From JAJEBT01 sp965221485 (GTDB taxonomy: Bacteria; Pseudomonadota; Alphaproteobacteria; MPNO01; UBA830): 64,000 nucleotides of DNA. The position numbers and the translations under genes are program-made. Every line of letters begins with the position of its first letter. Position 1 is the stretch's first letter. The stretch covers positions 434,001 to 498,000 of the forward strand of contig OZ244893.1 of the NCBI GenBank assembly GCA_965221485.1, given 5' to 3'. This document shows, one piece after another, positions 33,661 to 42,225 of the stretch. The notes below the pieces were generated by a model, which was given only the letters and a program-made list of their open reading frames with translations, did no database searches and was not told where the DNA came from.

Positions 33661-34905
33661 TTAATTCGGGTCCCGTCTGTTTGCGACCTCGACGACGGCG
33701 CTGGCCAGTACGTTTGCGCCCGCCGTTACGTCCTCGGCCGTCGCGGATTCGGTTTCGTTGTGGCTGATGCCGTCCTTGCAGGGAATGAAAATCATGCCGG
33801 TCGGGGCTATTCGGGCAATATGGACAGCGTCATGACCGGCACCGGACGTTATGGGACGATGGCGCAGACCCAGCATGTCTGCGGCTTCGCGGACGGCGTT
33901 GATGCAATTTTCCGCGAAGCGCACGGGTGGTGAATACCAGAGATCCTCGATGGCAACCTGAAGGTTGGACGCGCTTGCGATTTGCAGGGCTGCGTGACGA
34001 ACCTGTTCGGTCAGCCTGTCGAGGTGGCCCGTATCAGGATGCCGAAGGTCCAGCGAGAAACGGGCTGAGCCCGGGACTGTATTTCGCGAATTTGGTTGGA
34101 CTTCAATTGTGCCGACCGTGGCCCGCGCTTCCGGCTGGTGTTGGATCGCGAGATCCTCAATGGCTGTGATCAGCCGCGCCGCACCTGCGAGTGCATCTCG
34201 CCGCCGACCCATGGGTGTGGTACCGGCATGGGTGTCCATGCCTTCCAGGGTTATGTCCATCCAGCGAATCCCTTGCACACCTTCCACGACACCGATTGTG
34301 GCGGCTTCAGCTTCGAGAATCGGGCCCTGTTCGATATGGAGTTCCAGGAATGCCCGAAAGGTGCGTCCCCCGCATTCCGCAGTGCCGGCATAGCCTATTC
34401 TCCGGAGTTCATCGCCAAGTGTGATGCCGCTGGAATCCCGGCTGGCGAGCGCTTCTTCCAGGGAAAATACGCCACCGAAGACACCGGATGCGATCATGGC
34501 TGGCGGAAATCGTGCGCCCTCTTCATTGGTCCAGGAACAGATTTCGACGGGAGCGAGAGTCTGAATGTCGAGGTCATTCAGGGTGCGAACCACTTCAAGA
34601 CCGGCCAAGACCCCATAGATTCCGTCAAATTTGCCGCCTGCGGGCTGGCTGTCGATATGACTGCCGGTCAGTACCGGCAGCAGGGAATTGTCTGCTCCCG
34701 GGCGCCGGGCAAATATGTTGCCCATGCGATCGATCCGGATGACGCAACCGGCGTCCTTGCACCAGTGCACGAAGAGGTCCCGTGCTTCCTTGTCGACATC
34801 GGTCAGAGCCAGACGCCGGACGCCGCCCCTGTCCGTAGCACCGATTTTTGCCATCTCCATGAGGCTGTCCCACAGGCGCTCGCCGTTGACCCTGACAGGT
34901 GTCAT
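33661..34905 (-). CDS. Zn-dependent N-carbamoyl-amino-acid/ureido hydrolase (M20 family)
   Basis: This 414-residue amidohydrolase belongs to the M20 group containing N-carbamoyl-L-amino-acid hydrolase, beta-ureidopropionase and allantoate amidohydrolase. Metal-site motifs are present: TGSHIDSQPAGGKFDG near 80, SWTNEEGARFPPAM near 124, ELHIEQGPILE near 190, and SGAGHDA near 353 with CKDGISHNE near 375. The specific substrate cannot be fixed. It would complete the route started by a hydantoinase (hyuAB) or by dihydropyrimidine hydrolysis, although it lies 19 kb away. GGGAAGC precedes the ATG at 34905. It sits on the same strand as rpsA, between rpsA and ihfB. Confidence 0.85.
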   Translation of the reverse strand: MTPVRVNGERLWDSLMEMAKIGATDRGGVRRLALTDVDKEARDLFVHWCKDAGCVIRIDRMGNIFARRPGADNSLLPVLTGSHIDSQPAGGKFDGIYGVLAGLEVVRTLNDLDIQTLAPVEICSWTNEEGARFPPAMIASGVFGGVFSLEEALASRDSSGITLGDELRRIGYAGTAECGGRTFRAFLELHIEQGPILEAEAATIGVVEGVQGIRWMDITLEGMDTHAGTTPMGRRRDALAGAARLITAIEDLAIQHQPEARATVGTIEVQPNSRNTVPGSARFSLDLRHPDTGHLDRLTEQVRHAALQIASASNLQVAIEDLWYSPPVRFAENCINAVREAADMLGLRHRPITSGAGHDAVHIARIAPTGMIFIPCKDGISHNETESATAEDVTAGANVLASAVVEVANRRDPN

Positions 34906-35301
34906 GGGCGTGCTTCCCGTTCATGACGGGGACGATGTTTCCATTGCGAAGACCTGGCCGGCAAGCAACCGGTTTCAGGGGCAGGGTTCTCCCGGGCACC
35001 GGAAACGCTGACCGCTGTGTCCGCAGCGATTATGCCACGGGGCCATAACAGGGGGTGTTCTGATGTCAACTGACCCGACGCTGATCGGGGATCCGGAGAA
35101 AAGGGGACCACCGGTCCGGAGGACTGCGGAAGTGTCTGATCAACCGATTCGTTCCCTGCTTTCCGGCGCGCGATGGCGCTTCTTCGCATACAGGGTTCAC
35201 ATCATGCCGTTGAGGGACCCCGACAGATCGGCCGGTGGTCCGATGCCATCTGAACTGTCGGTTCGAAGCCGGGTGCCTGCCGCCGGATGACGCAGATTGC
35301 G
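34906..35301. other. Gene-free stretch after rpsA
   Basis: No supported gene, RNA or strong hairpin in these 396 bp. It must hold the 3' end of the rpsA transcript and the promoter of the carbamoyl hydrolase; I cannot locate either with confidence. Confidence 0.45.
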
Positions 35302-37146
35302 TTACTCCTTCGGTTCGTCTGCGGTTTCCGGCTCGTCTGCGGTTTCCGGCTCGTCTATGGCTTCCGGTTCGTCTGTGGCTTCCGGCCCGTCTATGGCTTC
35401 CGGTTCTTCTGCGGCTTCCGGTTCGTCCCTGGCTTCGTTTTCCTTGGCCCGGAACGCGGCGCCGAGGATATCGCCGAGGCTGGCTCCCGAGTCCGAGGAG
35501 CCGAAATCCACCATCGCCTGCTTTTCTTCAGCAACCTCATGCTGTTTGACGGAAAGGTTGAGCTTCCTGTCCCTGTGATCGATGTTGGTAATCATGGCAT
35601 CAAGTCGATCACCGGTCGCGTAACGGTCCGGTCTCTGTTCGCTGCGCTCCTTCGCCAGATCACTCCGGCGGATAAACCCGTTGAGTACGTTGGCCACCGT
35701 CACCTCAAGCCCGCCATCGGTCACAGCGGAAACGGTGCAGGTCACCACGTCACCCTTCTTTACGCCACTCAGCGCGTCCGCCAGCGGGTCTTCGGACAGT
35801 TGCTTGATGCTGAGTCCGATCCGTTCCTTTTCGGTATCGACATCAATAATCCGGGTCTTGACGACATCACCCCGGCGATACGACTTGATCGCTTCCTCTC
35901 CCCGTTGTTCCCACGACAGGTCGGACAGATGCACCATTCCATCGATTTCACCCGGAAGGCCTACAAACAGTCCAAATTCGGTGATGTTCCGGATCTCGCC
36001 TTCCACATCGGATCCGACGGGATGGTTGCGGGCGAAGGCTTCCCACGGATTGTCGTGGCACTGCTTGAGCCCGAGGCCGATCCGCCGCTTGTTGGGATCA
36101 ACATCGAGTATCATGACATCCACTTCCTGGCTGGTTGAAACGATCTTGCCAGGATGAATATTTTTCTTTGTCCAGCTCATCTCGGAGACATGGATGAGCC
36201 CCTCGACGCCGGGTTCAAGCTCAACGAATGCGCCATAGTCAGTGATATTGCTGACCCGGCCCGTAAACCTGGTGCGCAGCGGATATTTGGCTTCGACGCC
36301 GTCCCACGGATCCGCCGCCAGCTGCTTCATTCCCAGAGAAATTCGCTGACTGTCGGGATTATAGCGAATGACCTGCACCTTGGCCGTCTGACCGATCGTC
36401 AGGGCTTCGGTCGGATGGTTGATTCGCCTCCACGCGATGTCAGTGACATGCAACAGGCCGTCAACGCCACCGAGGTCGACAAAGGCGCCGTAATCCGTGA
36501 TGTTCTTGATAACGCCTTCCAGTATCTGCCCTTCCTTCAGGTTTGCGAGCAGTTCTGCCCGTTGTTCCGCCCGCGATTCTTCGAGCACAGCGCGCCGCGA
36601 AACCACAATGTTTCCGCGTCTTCGATCCATCTTGAGAATCTGGAAGGGCTGGGGTGTTCCCATCAGCGGGCCGACATCGCGAATCGGACGTACATCGACC
36701 TGGCTGCCCGGGAGGAAGGCGACGGCTCCGGAAAGATCGACCGTGAAACCGCCCTTGACCCGCCCGAATATCGATCCTGTCACACGGTCTCCCTTTTCAA
36801 AGGCAACCTGGAGCTGGGTCCAGGCTTCCTCGCGGCGAGCGCGCTCGCGACTGAGCACCGCTTCACCGTTGCGATCCTCCATTCGCTGCAGGTAAACATC
36901 GACAATGTCTCCCGGCTCGATTTCCGGGCTCTGACCCTGACCCCCGAACTCCTTCAAGGGAACGCGGCCTTCTGATTTCAGGCCGACATCGATCAGGACA
37001 TCGTCCCCGTCGACAGAAATGACAGTTCCCTTGATGACGGACCCCTCCACGGGTCTGTTTTCACCAAAGCTTTCATCAAGAAGTGCAACAAAATCGTCCG
37101 TTGCCGGTACAGTTGTGGAAGGTTGGGTTTCGGTTTCCATGGTCAT
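35302..37146 (-). CDS. rpsA: 30S ribosomal protein S1
   Basis: S1 brings mRNA to the ribosome. From ATG 37146 the protein has 614 residues. Six S1 (OB-fold) domains can be traced, the repeated GxxxxGxVxxxxxYGAFVDL pattern being clearest in domains 3 and 4 (for example NITDYGAFVDLGGVDG near 210 and NITDYGAFVELEPGVEG near 295). The C-terminus ends in an acidic tandem repeat not usual for S1. Two ATGs (37146, 37140) are possible starts; a third further upstream adds unrelated residues. The ribosome site is weak, as known for S1 genes that are autoregulated. cmk lies 49 bp upstream. Confidence 0.95.
   Translation of the reverse strand: MTMETETQPSTTVPATDDFVALLDESFGENRPVEGSVIKGTVISVDGDDVLIDVGLKSEGRVPLKEFGGQGQSPEIEPGDIVDVYLQRMEDRNGEAVLSRERARREEAWTQLQVAFEKGDRVTGSIFGRVKGGFTVDLSGAVAFLPGSQVDVRPIRDVGPLMGTPQPFQILKMDRRRGNIVVSRRAVLEESRAEQRAELLANLKEGQILEGVIKNITDYGAFVDLGGVDGLLHVTDIAWRRINHPTEALTIGQTAKVQVIRYNPDSQRISLGMKQLAADPWDGVEAKYPLRTRFTGRVSNITDYGAFVELEPGVEGLIHVSEMSWTKKNIHPGKIVSTSQEVDVMILDVDPNKRRIGLGLKQCHDNPWEAFARNHPVGSDVEGEIRNITEFGLFVGLPGEIDGMVHLSDLSWEQRGEEAIKSYRRGDVVKTRIIDVDTEKERIGLSIKQLSEDPLADALSGVKKGDVVTCTVSAVTDGGLEVTVANVLNGFIRRSDLAKERSEQRPDRYATGDRLDAMITNIDHRDRKLNLSVKQHEVAEEKQAMVDFGSSDSGASLGDILGAAFRAKENEARDEPEAAEEPEAIDGPEATDEPEAIDEPETADEPETADEPKE
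35305..35427 (-). repeat. Seven-copy 18-bp tandem repeat encoding an acidic tail
   Basis: The last 41 codons of rpsA read as seven six-residue units of the form (D/E)(E/G)PE(A/T)x: DEPEAA, EEPEAI, DGPEAT, DEPEAI, DEPETA, DEPETA and a final DEPKE. The DNA unit is 18 bp, so copy changes keep the reading frame. Units 5 and 6 are almost identical in DNA, suggesting recent expansion. Confidence 0.85.
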
Positions 37147-37195
37147 GTCGTGTCTGGAGATCCCTTGTCGGAACAGTTGGTTTGCAGGTGGGTTT

Positions 37196-37879
37196 TCATC
37201 CGGTCTGCTCACGCCACTCCAGCAGTTTCGGCTGAATGATGGTCATGGCCTTGTCGAAGACAGCGCCGGGCCCAAGGTTGGTGGAATCGATCACGCTTGC
37301 ATCATCTGCCGCCGTCAGCGGCGCGACGCTTCGCGTGCGATCACGCTCATCGCGTTCTTTCATGTCTGCCAACAGTTGCTCCATTCTAACTTCGTCGCCC
37401 TTTTTCTGCAACTCCTGTTCCCGTCGCCGTGTCCGTTCTTCGAGCCCCGCGTCGATGAACAGCTTGATGTCGGCATCGGGACAGACGACGGTTCCGATAT
37501 CCCGCCCATCGAGCACGGCACCGGGCGATCCGTCGGGAGGATGCGCGGCAAAGTTTCGCTGATAATCCAGAAGGGTGCGGCGGATATCGGCACGGGACGC
37601 AATCAGGCCCGCCGCATTTCCGACATGTTCATGGCGAAGCTGCGGATCGTCCGGGTTGAAGCCCTTTCGGGCCAGCTTGCGTGCGGCGTCCAGGGCGATC
37701 TGGTGATCTGCCGGATCCGCTCCGTGCTGTATCACCTCCAGGGCTACGGCACGGTACAGCAGCCCGGTATCCAGATGGGAAAATCCGAGCCTGGCAGCAA
37801 TGGCGCGGGCCAGGGTCCCCTTGCCGCTGGCTGCCGGGCCATCGACAGCGATCACGAAGGACTTGCCCCCTTCAGACAT
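37196..37879 (-). CDS. cmk: Cytidylate kinase
   Basis: It phosphorylates CMP and dCMP. The P-loop VDGPAASGKGTLARA lies at about residues 12-26 and the substrate loop HLDTGLLYRAVAL near 35. The DGRDIGTVVCPDADIKLF near 125 and the LID arginines in TRRREQEL complete the fold. Its length (227) is normal. ATG 37879 overlaps the aroA stop by 8 bp; aroA-cmk-rpsA is a classic order. Confidence 0.95.
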   Translation of the reverse strand: MSEGGKSFVIAVDGPAASGKGTLARAIAARLGFSHLDTGLLYRAVALEVIQHGADPADHQIALDAARKLARKGFNPDDPQLRHEHVGNAAGLIASRADIRRTLLDYQRNFAAHPPDGSPGAVLDGRDIGTVVCPDADIKLFIDAGLEERTRRREQELQKKGDEVRMEQLLADMKERDERDRTRSVAPLTAADDASVIDSTNLGPGAVFDKAMTIIQPKLLEWREQTG

Positions 37880-39200
37880 CGGTTTCGGAAATATCCCCGC
37901 CCATCCTGTTCATGAGATCGACAAAACCGGGAAAGCTTGTCGCAATAGACGCGGCGTTGTCGATCCGGACCGCCTGTCTGGCTCCCATTCCCATGATCAG
38001 GAAGGCCATGGCGATCCTGTGATCCAGATTGGCGGCTATGGTCGCGTCGCCGGCTGGGGGGCCGCCGCATCCCTCAATCAGGATATCGTCATGATCGGCC
38101 CGGGCTTCGATACCGCAGGCGGTCAAACCGTCGATGATGGCTGCGAAGCGATCACTCTCCTTGACCCGGAGTTCACCGACACCGCACATGCGGGTGGTTC
38201 CACTCGCAAACGCTGCGGCGACCGCGACAACCGGATATTCGTCAATCATGGAGGGGGCACGCTCGGGAGGAATGCTCACGGCATGCAAGGGGCCATAACG
38301 AACCGAGATATCGGCGACGGGCTCGCCGGTAACGAGCCGTTTGTTGAAAATTTCCAGGTTGGCTTTCATGTCCTGAAGCGTCGAAAGAAAGCCCGAACGC
38401 AGCGGGTTGATTCCGACATTCTGGATCACGATCTCCGAGTCGGGGACCAGCAAGGCCGCAATCGCCGGAAACGCTGCAGAAGATGGATCACCGGGTATTT
38501 CAATGTCTGTGGCGCCCAGTTCCGGATACCCCTTGATCGAGATGGTGTTGCCGCCTCCATCGAGAGGAGACCGCTCGATTTCGGCTCCGAAGGCGCCCAG
38601 GAGATTTTCCGTGTGATCACGGGTGGCCGCCCTTTCCCTGACCGTCGTTCGCCCCGGTGCATTGAGGCCGGCGAGCAGAATTGCTGACTTGACCTGGGCC
38701 GACGGTACAGGAACCTCATAGGTGATCGGGAGGGGTTCTGGAGTTCCCTTCAGGAGCAGCGGAAGCCGACCACCGTTCCGTGCGAGGAATTCGGCTCCCA
38801 TGTGTGACAACGGCGTGATGATCCGTTCCATCGGCCGTTCCCTAAGGGATGCGTCGCCGGTCACGTGGGCCTGAAACGGGTGCGTTGCCATCAATCCGAG
38901 GAGCAGACGCGCACAGGTGCCGGCGTTTCCGCAATCGATGATGTCGTCGGGTGCAGCAAGTCCCCCGACTCCCGCTCCCTGGATGTTCCAGATGTCTGCA
39001 TCCTTGCGGAGTTCGATTCCGAGTTTACGGAGGGCTGCGGCCGTATTCATGACGTCATCCGCTTCCAGCAGACCCGAAACCCGGGTCTTGCCCACCGCTG
39101 AGGCACCGATCAGGAGGGCCCGATGGGAAATGGACTTGTCCCCGGGGACGAATACCGCGCCGGTCAGGGGACCGGCAGGGGCGGACTCCAATGCTGTCAT
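37872..39200 (-). CDS. aroA: 3-phosphoshikimate 1-carboxyvinyltransferase (EPSP synthase)
   Basis: Sixth step of the shikimate pathway. The 442 residues show the two-domain fold: GDKSISHRALLIGASAVGKT near 21-40, DCGNAGTCARLLLGLMA near 92, and the C-terminal DEYPVVAVAAAFASGTT near 320 with the catalytic Asp and Glu region RVKESDRFAAI. The GNAGTCARL form resembles class II enzymes more than the E. coli type. It starts at ATG 39200 and diverges from the TIGR02300 gene, 138 bp away. Confidence 0.95.
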   Translation of the reverse strand: MTALESAPAGPLTGAVFVPGDKSISHRALLIGASAVGKTRVSGLLEADDVMNTAAALRKLGIELRKDADIWNIQGAGVGGLAAPDDIIDCGNAGTCARLLLGLMATHPFQAHVTGDASLRERPMERIITPLSHMGAEFLARNGGRLPLLLKGTPEPLPITYEVPVPSAQVKSAILLAGLNAPGRTTVRERAATRDHTENLLGAFGAEIERSPLDGGGNTISIKGYPELGATDIEIPGDPSSAAFPAIAALLVPDSEIVIQNVGINPLRSGFLSTLQDMKANLEIFNKRLVTGEPVADISVRYGPLHAVSIPPERAPSMIDEYPVVAVAAAFASGTTRMCGVGELRVKESDRFAAIIDGLTACGIEARADHDDILIEGCGGPPAGDATIAANLDHRIAMAFLIMGMGARQAVRIDNAASIATSFPGFVDLMNRMGGDISETDV

Positions 39201-39338
39201 GAGGGCGTTCGTGCACCTTCTGTCCGGGGACTCGGAAAACTTCAGGATCTGGACGTTACCCGAAGCAGGCGTTGTCTAGCATATTGCCGGAGACGGGGCA
39301 CCGAAAACTAAAATTGATTTTGACACGGGGGACGGAAC

Positions 39339-39701
39339 GTGGCAAAGGCACGCCCCGATATCTGGAATCTGGATTTGACTGTCGGGAAGGATACGAATTT
39401 GCCCAAACCGGAATGGGGAACGAAGCGCATCTGCAGCAATTGCGAAACCCGCTACTACGACATGATGAAAGCGGAACCGGAGTGTCCGATTTGCGGTACT
39501 CCGTATGATCCTTCGGCACGGAACCGGCGCGCGCGCCCGGTGGCGGATGCAAGACGAACGAAGGAACAGCCGGAGCCGGCCGCGATTGATGCCGGCAGCG
39601 AGGACCTCGAGATCGAAACGGAGCTTGATGAAGACATTGACGATCTTGACAGCGGTGATGATGTTGTCGAGAATGTCGCTTCAATCGACGAAAATTGTTA
39701 G
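39339..39701 (+). CDS. TIGR02300 family (FYDLN-type) protein with a zinc ribbon
   Basis: This 120-residue protein matches the alphaproteobacterial TIGR02300 pattern, PEWGTKRICSNCETRYYDMMK, where FYDLN of the name is replaced by YYDMM. Four cysteines (32, 35, 49, 52) make a CxxC-CxxC zinc ribbon. The second half is very acidic (DLEIETELDEDIDDLDSGDD) and probably disordered. Compared with members that start near PELGTKR, it has about 22 extra N-terminal residues; the GTG at 39339 with GGGGGACGGAAC before it is the best start. Function is unknown. It lies 80 bp before tRNA-Ala. Confidence 0.75.
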   Translation: MAKARPDIWNLDLTVGKDTNLPKPEWGTKRICSNCETRYYDMMKAEPECPICGTPYDPSARNRRARPVADARRTKEQPEPAAIDAGSEDLEIETELDEDIDDLDSGDDVVENVASIDENC

Positions 39702-39781
39702 AGCCGACAGACCGGTATTCTCCGGACATGTCAACCGTCGAAGGCGGGCAGGAAAGGGCTGTTCGGTCGTCTTTGGGATAT

Positions 39782-39857
<76 letters not shown>

Positions 39858-40248
39858 TCCAGACAGGACAGACCCGCGTTTCCGGTTGTTCGGAGCTTGC
39901 TGCCCCGTCCTCCTGAACGGGCTGGGATCGTTTGAAAAGGCTCCGCAGCCTCCGTCTGCATCATCGTTTCGCTCTCATCGGTCTGTTCTTGCGTGACTCC
40001 CCGGTCTGTTCTTCTCTGGGCCGGTGCGTTCCCGCGGATTGCGGATCACACTGTAGCGGGACCGGAGCGCGCGCTGCAGGGAGGATGGCCGGGGTCCGAT
40101 GCGGAACCGCGAGACGTCCGGCGCAACCGGGTTTGGGTGTTAAAGCGCGACCATCAGGGAAACGGTTGCGGCAAGAATTCATGACACGCCCTGGAGTGCC
40201 GGCGAGAAAGCAAGACCGTCTGCCCAACCCAATCTGTCTGGTTCAGCG
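39858..40248. other. Gene-free stretch between tRNA-Ala and the SRAP gene
   Basis: About 390 bp with no supported gene. I looked for an alphaproteobacterial LexA box (GTTC-N7-GTTC) before the SRAP gene and found none. No integrase or tRNA-end duplication marks an insertion beside the tRNA within this window. Confidence 0.5.
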
Positions 40249-40938
40249 ATGTGCGGTCGATTTTCACAAGACGTGACCTGGCGAGAGATCGCTGAAATCT
40301 ACAACCTGATCAGGGAGGCGCAGCCTTTCGATCCGAAGGTCCGCTATAACGGGGCGCCGGGTCAGCAGTTCGGAGTCTGTCGTGTCGATGGCGACGGCAA
40401 CCGGAGCTTTTCTTCATTACGCTGGGGTCTGGTTCCGTCTTGGGCACGGGATCCGCGCCAGGGTTCGCGTCTCATAAATGCGCGGGCGGAAACGGTTCAT
40501 GAAAAACCGTCCTTTCGCTCCGCCTTTCGGGCCCGTCGATGTCTGGTGCCGGTAAACGGCTGGTTCGAATGGCAGAAGAGGGGAGACGGCAAACAACCGT
40601 GGTATCTGTTTCCTGCGGATGGCGCACCGATGTCCTTTGCCGGTCTCTGGGAGCGCTGGCGGGACGGTAATCAGACCATAGAGTCCTTCACGATTATCAC
40701 CACACAGGCCGGCGCGAATATCGAGGATCTTCACCATCGTCAGCCGGCGATCATAGCGCCGCCCAGGTTTGATGATTGGCTCGATCCCTCCACGCCCATC
40801 CCGGATCTGCTTGAGCTGGTGCGTGTTCCTTTTCCGGGATCGTTTGAACGTCGCGCTGTGACCACGAGGGTGAACAACGTCAGAAATGATGACCCGGGCA
40901 TATTCGAGCCCCTGGCGAAAACCATCGAGCTTTTCTGA
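40249..40938 (+). CDS. SOS-response-associated peptidase (SRAP/YedK/HMCES)
   Basis: SRAP proteins cross-link to abasic sites in single-stranded DNA through the N-terminal cysteine, shielding them. MCGRFSQ puts the catalytic Cys at position 2. The other conserved blocks are present: NARAETVHEKPSFRSAF near 75, RCLVPVNGWFEWQ near 92, and the catalytic-His region DLHHRQPAII near 160. The 229 residues are normal. ATG 40249 must be exact because Cys2 has to be exposed after Met removal. It converges on lpxC, 205 bp away. Confidence 0.93.
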   Translation: MCGRFSQDVTWREIAEIYNLIREAQPFDPKVRYNGAPGQQFGVCRVDGDGNRSFSSLRWGLVPSWARDPRQGSRLINARAETVHEKPSFRSAFRARRCLVPVNGWFEWQKRGDGKQPWYLFPADGAPMSFAGLWERWRDGNQTIESFTIITTQAGANIEDLHHRQPAIIAPPRFDDWLDPSTPIPDLLELVRVPFPGSFERRAVTTRVNNVRNDDPGIFEPLAKTIELF

Positions 40939-41142
40939 CTCCAGCAATCGTCGCGGTTGGCTGCCGCCCCTGCGTGGAAACAGGCGTCTCATCTGGAATG
41001 ATGGCCGGGAGGGTTGGGCACCTGGCCCGGAAGCGCAGCACCGACAGGACTGGATATTCGTCCACGTCCGACCGACGCGGTTTCGGGGCGTTAGGAAAAA
41101 ATTGGAAAGATGGAAACCGCCGGAAACAGCGGTCTCTGCGAA

Positions 41143-42054
41143 TCAGCCGGCGACCCGATTCAGAAGCCGCATACCGCCTTCACCGGGAGCGGTGACATCA
41201 ACCAGCGTCCACGCATCCTTGTCTGACAGGAGTTTCCTGGAAAGAAGATTGTTAAGCTCATGTCCGGACAGGCGGGCCTCGACGGTACCGATAATTGGCT
41301 TGCCGGCAAGGTAGAGATCTCCGATGCAATCCAGAATCTTGTGCCGCACGAACTCGTCCGTGTAGCGAAGCCCTTCCTTGTTGAGCACTTTTTTCTTGCC
41401 CACCACAACAGCGTTGTCCAGAGACCCGCCCAGAGCCATGCCGGCAGCGTGCAACGCGCCGATATCTTCCTCACGGCAGAATGTTCGCGCCCGTGAAACC
41501 TGTGTCCTGAAACTGTCTTCGGCCGCATCGAACACAAACTGCTGATGCCCGATTACGGCATCGTCGAAGTCGATCGTGAAGTCGATGCCAAAGCCCGTCG
41601 ACGGGGAAATGGTCAGGGACCGGGAGTCATCTACCACCGAAACCGTCTTGAGAACCTTTATGGCCGACCGCGGTGCCGCTTGTGCAACGATTCCGGCACA
41701 TTCAATCAGAAATACAAACGGTTCCGCGCTCCCGTCCATGATCGGAATTTCATCTCCGTCCACCTCTACAATGGCGTTATCGATGCCGCAGCCGGAAAGG
41801 GCCGCCATCAAATGCTCAATGACCGAGATGGTTGCGCCATGCCCATTGGATAATGTTGTTGCCAGCCGGGTATTCGCAACATTCTTCCAATGCGCCGGGA
41901 TGTCCCTTGCGCCATTCACGAGATCGGTTCGCCGGAAGAGAATCCCGGTATTTTCGTCAGCAGGGAGAAGCGTCAGACGAATGTTCCGGCCGCAATTGAG
42001 AGCAATACCTCGGCAGCTGATCTTTGTTTTCAGTGTTTGTTGTCTGACTACCAA
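41143..42054 (-). CDS. lpxC: UDP-3-O-acyl-N-acetylglucosamine deacetylase
   Basis: Zinc enzyme of the first committed step of lipid A synthesis. The 303 residues carry His81 in SVIEHLMAALSG, DGSAEPFV near 108, and the His/Asp pair in RHKILDCIGDL near 240, which with His81 bind zinc. ATG follows 171 bp after ftsZ on the same strand. lpxC placed directly after ftsZ at the end of a dcw cluster is familiar from gammaproteobacteria. The organism is therefore diderm with lipid A. Confidence 0.95.
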   Translation of the reverse strand: MVVRQQTLKTKISCRGIALNCGRNIRLTLLPADENTGILFRRTDLVNGARDIPAHWKNVANTRLATTLSNGHGATISVIEHLMAALSGCGIDNAIVEVDGDEIPIMDGSAEPFVFLIECAGIVAQAAPRSAIKVLKTVSVVDDSRSLTISPSTGFGIDFTIDFDDAVIGHQQFVFDAAEDSFRTQVSRARTFCREEDIGALHAAGMALGGSLDNAVVVGKKKVLNKEGLRYTDEFVRHKILDCIGDLYLAGKPIIGTVEARLSGHELNNLLSRKLLSDKDAWTLVDVTAPGEGGMRLLNRVAG

Positions 42055-42085
42055 CGGCCGCCCTGGTCCCCCTCGTGATCGGGTT

Positions 42086-42107
42086 CCTGCGACCCGAAGG
42101 TCGCAGG
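42086..42107 (-). promoter_or_regulatory. Perfect UUCG-loop hairpin between ftsZ and lpxC
   Basis: On the minus strand CCTGCGACC (42107-42099) pairs with GGTCGCAGG (42094-42086) around the tetraloop UUCG closed by C-G, one of the most stable RNA hairpins. It lies in the 171-nt ftsZ-lpxC gap, 32 nt before the lpxC start. No U-run follows, so it is unlikely to be a simple terminator; it may protect the ftsZ mRNA end or tune lpxC translation. Confidence 0.55.
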
Positions 42108-42225
42108 TTGGTTCCGATGATTGATCACGTCCTTGACTAAACGAGACGCCAATCGCTGTCTAGCAAGACAGGGCACCACGTTCCAATCAACAAATATTGC
42201 AAAATATTACGTGGACAGCCGGGCG

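Noticed and set aside
40000..40248. LexA box before the SRAP gene
   Set aside because: Neither GTTC-N7-GTTC nor its complement is present, so SOS control is not supported despite the family's name.
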